Positions 1 to 5,481 of a stretch of DNA of 6,736 bases are shown piece by piece. Under the pieces are notes generated by a model. The model saw only the letters and a program-made list of their open reading frames with translations. It was not told the DNA's origin and ran no database searches. The position numbers and the translations under genes were made by a program. The DNA is from Actinomycetota bacterium (GTDB lineage: Bacteria; Actinomycetota; Thermoleophilia; Gaiellales; Gaiellaceae): positions 1 through 6,736 of the forward strand of contig VAYE01000029.1 of the NCBI GenBank assembly GCA_005883235.1. Direction: 5' to 3'. Numbering within the stretch: the first letter of the stretch is position 1; each line of letters starts with the position of its first letter.

Positions 1-21
1 GCGCTCGGTAGACTCGCCCGC

Positions 22-993
22 GTGTCGCTCCAAGGGAAGCGCATCTTCGTCACCGGCGGCGCGGGCTTCATCGCGACGACGCTTGCGCGGCGCCTGGTCG
101 AGGACAACGAGATCGTCGCGCTCGACAATCTGCACCGAGACGCGCTCTCGGGCACCGACCTCGCCGACCACCCGAACCTGACCTTCGTCCAGGGCGACGT
201 CCTCGACGCGGAGACCGTTCGCGACCTCGCCCGCGGCGTGACGCACATCGTCCACGCGGCCGCGATCGCGGGAGTCGACACGGTGCTCGAGAGCCCGGTC
301 CGGACGATGCGCGTGAACCTGATCGGCACGTACAACGTGCTCGAGGCCGCCTTCGCGACTCGCGACTCGCTGGAACGGCTCGTCGACTTCTCGACGAGCG
401 AGGTGTTCGGGACGCAGGCCTACAACGTCCGCGAAGGGCAGGTCACGACGACCGGTTCGGTCGGCGAGGCCCGGTGGACGTACGCCGTCTCGAAGCTCGC
501 GGGAGAGCACATGGCGCGCGCCTACCACGACGAGTTCGGTCTGCGGACGGTGACGCTGCGGCCGTTCAACGTCTACGGGCCCGGCCAGATCGGCGGCGGG
601 GCGATCCGCGCCTTCATCGAAGCGGCTCTGGAGGGCTCCGACCTCGTCGTCCACGGCGACGGCGCGCAGATCCGCGCCTGGTGCTACGTCGACGACATGG
701 TCGAGGCGCTTCTGCTCTGCCTCGAGCGCCCCGAGGCGGTCGGCCAGACCTTCAACGTCGGGAACGCGCGCTCGACGGTCACGATCTTCGACCTCGCCCA
801 CCGCGTGAAGCGGCTGACCGGCGCCCAGGGCGAGATCGTCTTCCAGCCGCTCCACTACATGGACGTCGAGATCCGCATCCCGAACGTCGACAAGGCGCGC
901 GAGCTGCTCGGCTTCGAGGCCCAAGTGGAGCTCGACGACGGCCTCGCGCGCACGATCGCTTGGTACAGGCAGAGGAAGCCGGCACTGGCGTGA
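22..993 (+). CDS. NAD-dependent epimerase/dehydratase, extended SDR family (nucleotide-sugar modification)
   Basis: The 323-residue protein is a cytoplasmic extended short-chain dehydrogenase/reductase that should act on a nucleotide-linked sugar (epimerisation, dehydration or decarboxylation). Seen: the dinucleotide-binding Rossmann motif TGGAGFIA at residues 11-18, an acidic ribose-binding position D35 followed by N36, the active-site strand FSTSEVFG at 123-130, and the catalytic Y154-x-x-x-K158 pair. The substrate-domain signatures RPFNVYGPGQ (180-189) and HGDGAQIRAWCYVDD (211-225) are also present. Length is normal for the family. The GTG at 22 is chosen because the Rossmann strand begins six residues later; there is no clear ribosome binding site, and the frame stays open to the window edge, so an earlier start cannot be excluded. 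A TAG at 9-11 in another frame could end an upstream overlapping-style neighbour. The stop overlaps the next gene's GTG, so the two are surely co-translated. Exact substrate (UDP-glucose, UDP-glucuronate, dTDP-hexose) cannot be read from the sequence. Confidence 0.9.
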   Translation: MSLQGKRIFVTGGAGFIATTLARRLVEDNEIVALDNLHRDALSGTDLADHPNLTFVQGDVLDAETVRDLARGVTHIVHAAAIAGVDTVLESPVRTMRVNLIGTYNVLEAAFATRDSLERLVDFSTSEVFGTQAYNVREGQVTTTGSVGEARWTYAVSKLAGEHMARAYHDEFGLRTVTLRPFNVYGPGQIGGGAIRAFIEAALEGSDLVVHGDGAQIRAWCYVDDMVEALLLCLERPEAVGQTFNVGNARSTVTIFDLAHRVKRLTGAQGEIVFQPLHYMDVEIRIPNVDKARELLGFEAQVELDDGLARTIAWYRQRKPALA

Positions 994-2060
994 TCCGGCT
1001 CGCGCGCCCCGACGTGGGCGCCGAGGAGGCGGCCGAGGTCGCCGCGGTGCTCGAGAGCGGTCAGCTCACGATGGGCCCGAAGGTGGCCGAGTTCGAGGCT
1101 GGGCTCGCGCGGGCCTGCGCCGTCGAGCACGCGCTCGTCGTCTCGTCCGGAACGGCTGCGCTGCACCTCGCCGTCCTGACCCTGGGGCTCGGGCCGGGCG
1201 ACGAGGTGCTCGTCCCCGCCTACACGTTCCCCGCCACCGCGAACGTGGTCGCCCAGGTCGGCGCCAGGCCCGTCCTCGTCGACGTCGATCCGAGGACGAT
1301 GAACCTCGACCCCGAGCGCGCTCACGCCGCGGTGACGCCGCGGACCCGCGCCGTGATCGCCGTCCACCTCTTCGGCCGGCCGCTCGACTGGGAGACGCTG
1401 CGCGCCGCTGTACCGGAGGAGGTCGTGCTCGTCGAGGACGCCGCCGGAGCGCTCGGCGCGCGCCGGGGCGATCGACCCTGCGGCGGCCTGGGTCGGCTCG
1501 GCTGCCTCTCGTTCCACCCGCGCAAGATCGTCACGACGGGCGAGGGCGGCGCTGTGACGACGTCGGAGCCCGAGCTCGCGCAGCGGATTCGCGAGCTCCG
1601 AGACCACGGCATCGACCGCCGCGGCGAGTTCGAGATCGCGGGCCCCGGCCTGAACTACCGGCTCTCCGACATCCTCTGCGCCGTCGGCATTCCGCAGCTG
1701 CGGCGGCTCGAGGAGCTCCTCCGCGAGCGCGAGCGAGTCGCGGCGGCGTACGCGGCGCGGCTGGACGGCCTGGTCGAGCTCCCGGGCGCGGACGAGGGCG
1801 ACCGCCACGGCCGGCAGGCGTTCATCGTCCAGCTCGACCGGCGCGACGACGCGCTCGAGGCGCTCAGGCAGGAAGGGATCGAGGCCCAGATCGGCACCTA
1901 CGCGCTGCACCGGCTCGCCGCCTATCGCGACCAGGGGCCGTTCCTGGGCGCCGACCTAAGCTACGAGCGGGCGCTCGCACTGCCGTTCCACACGAGCATC
2001 ACGGAGGGCGACGTCGAGCGCGTGGCATCCGTCCTTGACAAGGTAGTGAGTCACCACTAA
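990..2060 (+). CDS. DegT/DnrJ/EryC1/StrS-family PLP-dependent sugar aminotransferase
   Basis: This 356-residue enzyme should transfer an amino group from an amino acid to a keto group on a nucleotide sugar, using pyridoxal phosphate. Seen: the N-terminal signature SGQLTMGPKVAEFE (about 29-42), the phosphate-binding SSGTAAL (52-58), E149-D150 where D150 should pair with the PLP ring nitrogen, the Schiff-base lysine K179 in SFHPRK followed by TTGEGG, and the conserved NYRLSD segment about 40 residues later. The reading frame is open much further upstream (to 474), but that part is the shadow of the epimerase. GTG at 990 is chosen because homology begins there, it overlaps the epimerase stop (GTGA), and a GAGGAAG ribosome binding site lies at 972-978. 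The common EDAA(Q/H)A motif reads EDAAGAL here, so the usual polar residue is Gly153. The last codons contain the promoter and operator of the next gene. The family is certain; the sugar is not. Confidence 0.92.
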   Translation: MIRLARPDVGAEEAAEVAAVLESGQLTMGPKVAEFEAGLARACAVEHALVVSSGTAALHLAVLTLGLGPGDEVLVPAYTFPATANVVAQVGARPVLVDVDPRTMNLDPERAHAAVTPRTRAVIAVHLFGRPLDWETLRAAVPEEVVLVEDAAGALGARRGDRPCGGLGRLGCLSFHPRKIVTTGEGGAVTTSEPELAQRIRELRDHGIDRRGEFEIAGPGLNYRLSDILCAVGIPQLRRLEELLRERERVAAAYAARLDGLVELPGADEGDRHGRQAFIVQLDRRDDALEALRQEGIEAQIGTYALHRLAAYRDQGPFLGADLSYERALALPFHTSITEGDVERVASVLDKVVSHH

Positions 2061-2063
2061 CAT
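2035..2063 (+). promoter_or_regulatory. Promoter of the TetR-family gene
   Basis: A consensus -35 TTGACA (2035-2040) is followed after exactly 17 bases by TAACAT (2058-2063, four of six consensus positions). It lies in the last codons of the aminotransferase gene; its -10 uses that gene's TAA stop. The expected transcription start, about seven bases on, is at 2070-2071, which is the ATG of the repressor, so the transcript is probably leaderless. A near-palindrome fills the spacer between -35 and -10. Confidence 0.7.
2043..2057. promoter_or_regulatory. Putative TetR operator, site 1 (autoregulatory)
   Basis: GTAGTGAGTCACCAC is a 15-bp near-palindrome centred on G2050 with one mismatched pair; its inner nine bases GTGAGTCAC are perfect. 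It sits wholly within the 17-bp promoter spacer, where a bound dimer would block RNA polymerase. Its first 11 core bases from 2044 match the site ahead of the efflux gene at nine positions. A second way to read the same region is TAGTG-N6-CACTA (2044-2059). Assignment to the adjacent TetR protein is inferred from position. Confidence 0.65.
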
Positions 2064-2070
2064 AGCGCGC

Positions 2071-2622
2071 ATGGCGACCACGACACGGCAGAGCGCGGAG
2101 GTGCGGCGCGAGGCGGTCCTCGACGCGGCGCAGATCGAATTTGCGTCGCGAGGACTGCACGGCGCCTCGACGGAGGAGATCGCCCGGCGAGCCGGCATCT
2201 CGCAGCCGTACGTCTTCCGGCTCTTCGGGACGAAGAAGGAGCTCTTCAAGGCGACGGTCGCCCGCTGTCTGCGCGAGACGCTCGAGACCTTCCAGCGGGC
2301 GGCCGAGGGCAAGCGCGGCGAGGAGGCGCTCGAGGCGATGGGCGACGTCTACGTCCAGGCGCTGATCTCGGACCGGACACGCCTGAAGGCGCAGCTCGAG
2401 GCCTACTCGGCCTGCGACGACCCCGAGATCTGCGAGGTCGTGCGGAACGGCTACGGCGATCTGGTGACGTACGTCGAGCGCGTCTCCGGGCTCGGGCCGG
2501 CGCGGGTCAGCCGCTTCTTCGCCACGGGCATGCTGATCAACGTCATCGCGGCCATGGGCCTCGAGGACTCGGACGAGGCCTGGGCCGCGCGCCTGCTCGA
2601 CGGCTGCAAGGACGAGGGTTAG
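2071..2622 (+). CDS. TetR/AcrR-family transcriptional repressor
   Basis: A 183-residue cytoplasmic DNA-binding protein of usual TetR length. The N-terminal domain (about 11-60) carries the family signature: AVLDAAQIEFASRGLHGAST, then the helix-turn-helix EEIARRAGISQPYVFRLF (about 35-52) and the trailing GTKKELF helix. The rest (about 65-183) should be the helical ligand-binding and dimer domain, which is too variable to predict the ligand; a signature such as LINVIAAMG near 155 is probably part of the dimer interface. The ATG at 2071 has no ribosome binding site, which fits the promoter placement giving a leaderless message. The gene lies 74 bases ahead of a DHA2 efflux pump on the same strand, and a similar palindrome precedes both, so the likely job is repression of itself and the pump until an inducing compound, perhaps a pump substrate, binds. 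Confidence 0.93.
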   Translation: MATTTRQSAEVRREAVLDAAQIEFASRGLHGASTEEIARRAGISQPYVFRLFGTKKELFKATVARCLRETLETFQRAAEGKRGEEALEAMGDVYVQALISDRTRLKAQLEAYSACDDPEICEVVRNGYGDLVTYVERVSGLGPARVSRFFATGMLINVIAAMGLEDSDEAWAARLLDGCKDEG

Positions 2623-2642
2623 CGCTCTCTTTTTTGCCGTGC

Positions 2643-2655
2643 TAGTAAGTAACTA
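2643..2655. promoter_or_regulatory. Putative TetR operator, site 2 (efflux gene)
   Basis: TAGTAAGTAACTA is a 13-bp near-palindrome centred on G2649, with one mismatched pair. It shares nine of eleven leading bases and the same centre with site 1 in front of the repressor gene. It begins three bases after a possible weak -35 TTGCCG (2634-2639), the same spacing as TTGACA to site 1. A further CACTA half-site follows at 2658-2662. No convincing -10 can be assigned here, so the exact efflux promoter is open. Confidence 0.6.
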
Positions 2656-2685
2656 ATCACTACACAAGTGACGACGACGAGAGAC

Positions 2686-2692
2686 AAGGAGG
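2686..2692 (+). promoter_or_regulatory. Strong ribosome binding site for the efflux gene
   Basis: AAGGAGG, a full anti-16S match, ends four bases before the ATG at 2697. It fixes the start of the efflux protein and contrasts with the missing site on the repressor, suggesting strong translation of the pump once transcribed. Confidence 0.8.
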
Positions 2693-2696
2693 ACTG

Positions 2697-4106
2697 ATGA
2701 ATCCCAAGCTGCTCTGGACATTCGCCATCACCTCGACCGCGCTCTTCATGACGACGCTCGACAACCTCGTCGTCACGACGGCGCTGCCGGTGATCCGGCG
2801 AGACCTCCATGCGGGCCTGAGCGGGCTCGAGTGGACGGTCAACGCCTACACATTGACCTTCGCCGTGCTCCTGCTCACCGGCGCCGCCCTCGGCGACCGG
2901 CTCGGGCGACGGCGCGTCTTCGCGATCGGAGTCGGGATCTTCACGGCCGCCTCCGCGGCCGCCGCGCTCGCGCCCTCGATCGCCGTCCTCGACATCGCGC
3001 GTGCGGTGCAGGGGCTCGGCGGCGCGCTCGTGATGCCGCTGACGCTGACGATCCTCTCCGCGGCGGTGCCGGCCGAGAAGCGTGGCCTCGCGCTCGGCGC
3101 GTGGGGCGGGATCAGCGGTCTCGCGGTCGCCTTCGGCCCGCTCGTCGGCGGCGCCGTCGTCAGCGGGATCTCCTGGCACTGGATCTTCTGGCTCAACGTG
3201 CCCTTCGGCCTGCTGCTCATCCCACTCGCGCTGTCGCGGCTGGACGAGACCTACGGCCCGGCCCAGCGGCTCGACCTGCGCGGGCTCGTGCTCGTGAGCG
3301 CCGGCCTGTTCGGGATCGTCTGGGGCCTCGTCCGCGGCAACGCGGTCGGCTGGGGCTCGGTGCAGATCGTCGGCGCGCTCGTCCTCGGGCTCGCCGTCCT
3401 CGCCGCCTTCGTGGCGTGGGAGATTCGGACGCCGGAGCCGATGCTGCCGATGCGCTTCTTCCGGAACCGGACCTTCAGCCTCGCCAACCTGGCCTCGCTG
3501 TTCATGTCGTTCGGGATGTTCGGCGCGATCTTCCTGCTTGCGCAGTTCTTCCAGACGGTGCAGGGCTACTCGCCGCTCGCCTCGGGCGTGCGGATCCTGC
3601 CCTGGACGGTGATGCCGATGTTCGTCGCGCCGATCGCCGGTGCCCTCTCGGACCGGATCGGCGGCCACAAGATCATCGGCGTGGGGCTCGCGCTGCAGGC
3701 GGTCGGCCTCGCCTGGATCGCGGCCGCGTCGACTCCGACGACGCCGTACGTCGACCTCGTCGGGCCGTTCACGATCTCGGGCATCGGGATGGCGCTCTTC
3801 TTCGCGCCCGTCGCGAACGTCGTCCTCTCGGCCGTGCGACCCGAGGAGCAGGGCCAGGCCTCCGGCGCGAACAACGCCGTGCGCGAGCTCGGCGGCGTCT
3901 TCGGCGTCGCGGTGCTGGCGGCCGTCTTCTCGGCGTACGGCGGCTACGGCACCGGCGACCACTTCGTCGCCGGCATGAACCCCGCCGTCTGGATCGGCGC
4001 GGGTGTCGTCGCCCTCGGCTCGCTCGCGGCCTTCGCGATCGGCAAGCGCCCGCGGGCGCAGGAGCAGGAAGAGCACCTCGAGCCGGCCTACGAAGCCGCG
4101 GCCTAG
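2697..4106 (+). CDS. DHA2-family (EmrB/QacA-type) MFS drug:H+ antiporter
   Basis: A 469-residue inner-membrane efflux protein with about fourteen hydrophobic segments (roughly 7-27, 47-66, 74-94, 100-122, 134-154, 162-180, 195-213, 221-240, 266-288, 300-318, 326-346, 352-378, 391-411, 429-448). Family motifs seen: LDNLVVTTALP with D22 in TM1 (motif D1), GDRLGRRR at 66-73 (motif A) after TM2, the antiporter motif C end GPLVGG at 147-152 in TM5, the DHA2 hallmark WHWIFWLNVPFG at 160-171, and a second motif-A-like loop SDRIGGHK at 318-325. Such pumps expel cationic or lipophilic drugs or secreted metabolites in exchange for protons; the substrate is not predictable. The start is fixed by AAGGAGG. 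It is paired with an upstream TetR repressor with shared operator-like sites, and ended by a strong hairpin. The tail (450-469) is charged and cytoplasmic. Confidence 0.95.
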   Translation: MNPKLLWTFAITSTALFMTTLDNLVVTTALPVIRRDLHAGLSGLEWTVNAYTLTFAVLLLTGAALGDRLGRRRVFAIGVGIFTAASAAAALAPSIAVLDIARAVQGLGGALVMPLTLTILSAAVPAEKRGLALGAWGGISGLAVAFGPLVGGAVVSGISWHWIFWLNVPFGLLLIPLALSRLDETYGPAQRLDLRGLVLVSAGLFGIVWGLVRGNAVGWGSVQIVGALVLGLAVLAAFVAWEIRTPEPMLPMRFFRNRTFSLANLASLFMSFGMFGAIFLLAQFFQTVQGYSPLASGVRILPWTVMPMFVAPIAGALSDRIGGHKIIGVGLALQAVGLAWIAAASTPTTPYVDLVGPFTISGIGMALFFAPVANVVLSAVRPEEQGQASGANNAVRELGGVFGVAVLAAVFSAYGGYGTGDHFVAGMNPAVWIGAGVVALGSLAAFAIGKRPRAQEQEEHLEPAYEAAA

Positions 4107-4116
4107 CGCTCGACTG

Positions 4117-4169
4117 AGCCCTGATCCCGCCGGCCGCTGCGCGAGCTGCCGGCGGGATCCAGGCTTTTT
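4117..4169 (+). terminator. Rho-independent terminator after the efflux gene
   Basis: A perfect 12-bp stem GATCCCGCCGGC (4123-4134) pairs with 4148-4159. It is extended outwards by AGCC/GGCT after a two-base mismatch and inwards by GCT/AGC around a GCGCG loop. Five T follow at 4165-4169. It starts 11 bases after the efflux stop and closes the repressor-pump unit. Confidence 0.88.
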
Positions 4170-4196
4170 GACTACAGGATACAAAAGGCGTAGACT
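4168..4196 (+). promoter_or_regulatory. Promoter of the secreted crystallin-like gene
   Basis: TTGACT (4168-4173, five of six) and TAGACT (4191-4196, four of six, a usual actinobacterial form) are 17 bases apart. The -35 begins inside the T-run of the preceding terminator, so the new unit starts exactly where the old one ends. Expected start of transcription is near 4203, giving a leader of about 50 bases. Confidence 0.65.
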
Positions 4197-4215
4197 CAGC
4201 TGCCTGTAGGCTAGA

Positions 4216-4237
4216 ACCGCGGATCCAGATCCGCGGT
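4216..4237. repeat. Perfect 10-bp inverted repeat in the leader of the crystallin-like gene
   Basis: ACCGCGGATC and GATCCGCGGT are perfect complements separated by two bases (CA). The element lies about 13 bases after the predicted transcription start and ends just before the ribosome binding site (GGGAGGAG, 4242-4249). There is no T-run, so it is not a terminator. It may be an operator dyad or a leader hairpin; in RNA the innermost pair must open to form a loop. Confidence 0.6.
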
Positions 4238-4251
4238 GGAAGGGAGGAGCC

Positions 4252-4857
4252 GTGACAGGATCCGGCTCTCACATGCCGCGACGCGTGGCGAAGGCTCTCG
4301 CCGGAGCCGTCCTCTTGAGTCTCGCCCTCGCGTCGAGCGGCGGTTCCATGACCTCGGCCGCCGCGTCGACGCGCGCCCCGGCCGCCCCAGGGGGTCACTG
4401 CATCGTCCACATCGACCCTCTGCTGCCCGGTGAGGCAGCCTCGAAGGTGTCCGCGCCCAAGTGCTTCGCGACCTTCGCGCAGGCGATCGCGGCGGCCACC
4501 TCGGGGACGGTTCGGCTGGAAAGCTCGGCGACGCCGAGGGGGCTGGCGGCGAGGATGCTGCGTCCGCAGGGCGTCGCTGCGACCACTGTCATCAGCGTCG
4601 ACTATCGCGACTCGGGCTTTTCGGGGATCAGCCTGACGTGGTACGTCTCCGGCACGGCAGGGTGTGCGGCGAACACCTACTCGGCGTCGTCGATGCCGTC
4701 CGGGTGGAATGACGAGGTCTCCTCGTCCCAACGCTACGACAGCTGCACGCACAACCCGCACTACGAGCACACGGGCTTCCGCGGTGCCATCTACCCGTGC
4801 ACCTGTTCGAGCATGGGCGTCATGAACGACAAGACGTCCTCGGAGAAGTGGTCCTGA
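4252..4857 (+). CDS. Secreted protein with two betagamma-crystallin-like calcium-clamp motifs
   Basis: The 201-residue protein has a Sec-type signal: a basic n-region (PRRVAK, 9-14), a hydrophobic core (about 15-29) and a likely cut after SAAA near 39. A first part (50-90) has C50 and C71 with CFATFAQAIAAATSGTVRL, then a linker. The C-terminal part (about 114-201) is an internal duplication: YRDSGFSG (118-125) with MPSGWNDEVSSS (148-159), and YEHTGFRG (171-178) with MGVMNDKTSSEKW (188-200). Each half has the aromatic-x-F-x-G hairpin and a complete N/D-N/D-x-x-S/T-S calcium clamp (153-158, 192-197), as in microbial betagamma-crystallins and related peptidase-inhibitor-like (I36-type) proteins. 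C138, C165, C183 and C185 could form disulfides. GTG at 4252 is placed by GGGAGGAG; ATG at 4273 would give a more usual, shorter signal but has only a weak site. A role outside the cell (calcium-stabilised structural, inhibitor or stress protein) is inferred. Base use is a little less GC-rich than in its neighbours. Confidence 0.82.
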   Translation: MTGSGSHMPRRVAKALAGAVLLSLALASSGGSMTSAAASTRAPAAPGGHCIVHIDPLLPGEAASKVSAPKCFATFAQAIAAATSGTVRLESSATPRGLAARMLRPQGVAATTVISVDYRDSGFSGISLTWYVSGTAGCAANTYSASSMPSGWNDEVSSSQRYDSCTHNPHYEHTGFRGAIYPCTCSSMGVMNDKTSSEKWS

Positions 4858-4866
4858 GCTCGTGAC

Positions 4867-4904
4867 GTGACGTGAGCGCGGGGCGGCCACCGCGCTCATG
4901 TCAC
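4867..4904. repeat. 15-bp hairpin over the sigma-factor start codon, with CGTGA triple repeat
   Basis: GTGACGTGAGCGCGG (4867-4881) pairs with CCGCGCTCATGTCAC (4890-4904) around an eight-base loop; the only imperfect pair is a G-U wobble in RNA. The left arm overlaps three tandem copies of CGTGA (4861-4875). The right arm contains the ATG at 4898. It begins ten bases after the stop of the secreted-protein gene. No T-run follows. It could be a U-less terminator-like structure, a translation-blocking hairpin, or a dyad operator. Confidence 0.7.
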
Positions 4905-5476
4905 AAAAAGCGCCTGTGCGGCAACGTACGGTTGTGACGACGAGTCGGGTCGGGCCGGTGCACGAGGAGGGCTACGTCCACGCCCTCGAGCCTCTCCTCG
5001 CTGCCACCGAGAAGCGACTTGGCCAGTTCCTCGTCCAGGTCATCCGCGATCGCGCGCTCGCCGAAGACGTCCTCCAGGAGACGTTCCTGGCCGCCTTCGA
5101 ACAACGGGCCGAGCTCGTCCACGTCCGCAACCCCGAGGCCTGGCTCTTCGGCATCGCCCGAAATCGGTCACTCCACGCGCTTCGCACCAGCCGCCGGGCG
5201 CGCGCAGCCCTCGAGCGGCTGGTCCGACGCCGTGAGGATTCGCCCGATCCCGCCGAGGCGGTCGCGATCCGGGACTTCCTCTCGAGGGTCCTCCCTGCCG
5301 AGGATCGAATCCTCGTCGTCCTCCGCTACGTCCACGGCTTCTCGGCCACCGACCTCGCCGAGATGACGCGCCGCTCGCCAGACGCGGTCCGTCAGCGGCT
5401 CTCCCGCGCGCGACAGCGACTCCTCGCCGCCCTCGACTCGGACGACGGCGCGCTCCAGACATCCCTCCGGAGGTGA
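4898..5476 (+). CDS. ECF-type (sigma-70 family) RNA polymerase sigma factor
   Basis: A 192-residue sigma factor that should direct RNA polymerase to a small alternative regulon. Region 2 (about 28-97) shows RDRALAEDVLQETFLAAFEQ (core binding, 2.1-2.2) and NPEAWLFGIARNRSLHALR (2.3-2.4). Region 4 (about 126-178) shows LPAEDRILVVLRYVHGFSATDLAEM and the recognition helix-turn-helix SPDAVRQRLSRARQRLLAAL. Region 3 is missing, as in the ECF group. The N-terminus has about 25 residues ahead of region 2, more than usual, and ATG 4898 lacks a ribosome binding site and lies in a hairpin; GTG at 4916, 4934 or 4958 are possible real starts. It follows the secreted-protein gene by 40 bases and is tightly coupled to the next gene. 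No zinc-type anti-sigma gene follows, which is unusual for the group. Target promoters are unknown. Confidence 0.9.
   Translation: MSQKAPVRQRTVVTTSRVGPVHEEGYVHALEPLLAATEKRLGQFLVQVIRDRALAEDVLQETFLAAFEQRAELVHVRNPEAWLFGIARNRSLHALRTSRRARAALERLVRRREDSPDPAEAVAIRDFLSRVLPAEDRILVVLRYVHGFSATDLAEMTRRSPDAVRQRLSRARQRLLAALDSDDGALQTSLRR
5469..5473 (+). promoter_or_regulatory. Start-deciding ribosome binding site inside the sigma gene's end
   Basis: GGAGG, part of the ten-base run GGAGGTGATC (5469-5478) that fully matches the 16S 3' end, spans the sigma stop codon and lies eight bases before ATG 5482. It decides for ATG 5482 over GTG 5473, which is within the site itself. Confidence 0.8.
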
Positions 5477-5481
5477 TCGGC

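Noticed and set aside
474..989. The 5' extension of the aminotransferase frame
   Set aside because: Its product is an Arg/Ala/Pro-rich shadow of the epimerase; enzyme homology starts only at the GTG at 990.
855..1910. A 351-residue open frame on the - strand
   Set aside because: It is antisense to the aminotransferase, with biased composition and no motif; a codon-bias shadow in GC-rich DNA.
2623..2635. Possible terminator after the TetR gene (AGCGCT then six T)
   Set aside because: There is no real GC stem ahead of the T-run, only a six-base palindrome without loop; the T-run more likely belongs to the efflux promoter region.
2619..4184. A 521-residue open frame on the - strand
   Set aside because: It mirrors the efflux gene, has a low-complexity Arg/Glu/Asp/His-rich product and no recognisable domain; the + strand frame has clear MFS motifs and a strong ribosome binding site.
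4273..4275. ATG as the start of the secreted protein
   Set aside because: It would give a good signal peptide, but the strong purine-rich ribosome binding site at 4242-4249 is too far away; GTG 4252 is preferred, though not certain.
3769..4899. A 376-residue open frame on the - strand
   Set aside because: It crosses a terminator, a promoter and two convincing + strand genes and is mostly Arg-rich low complexity.
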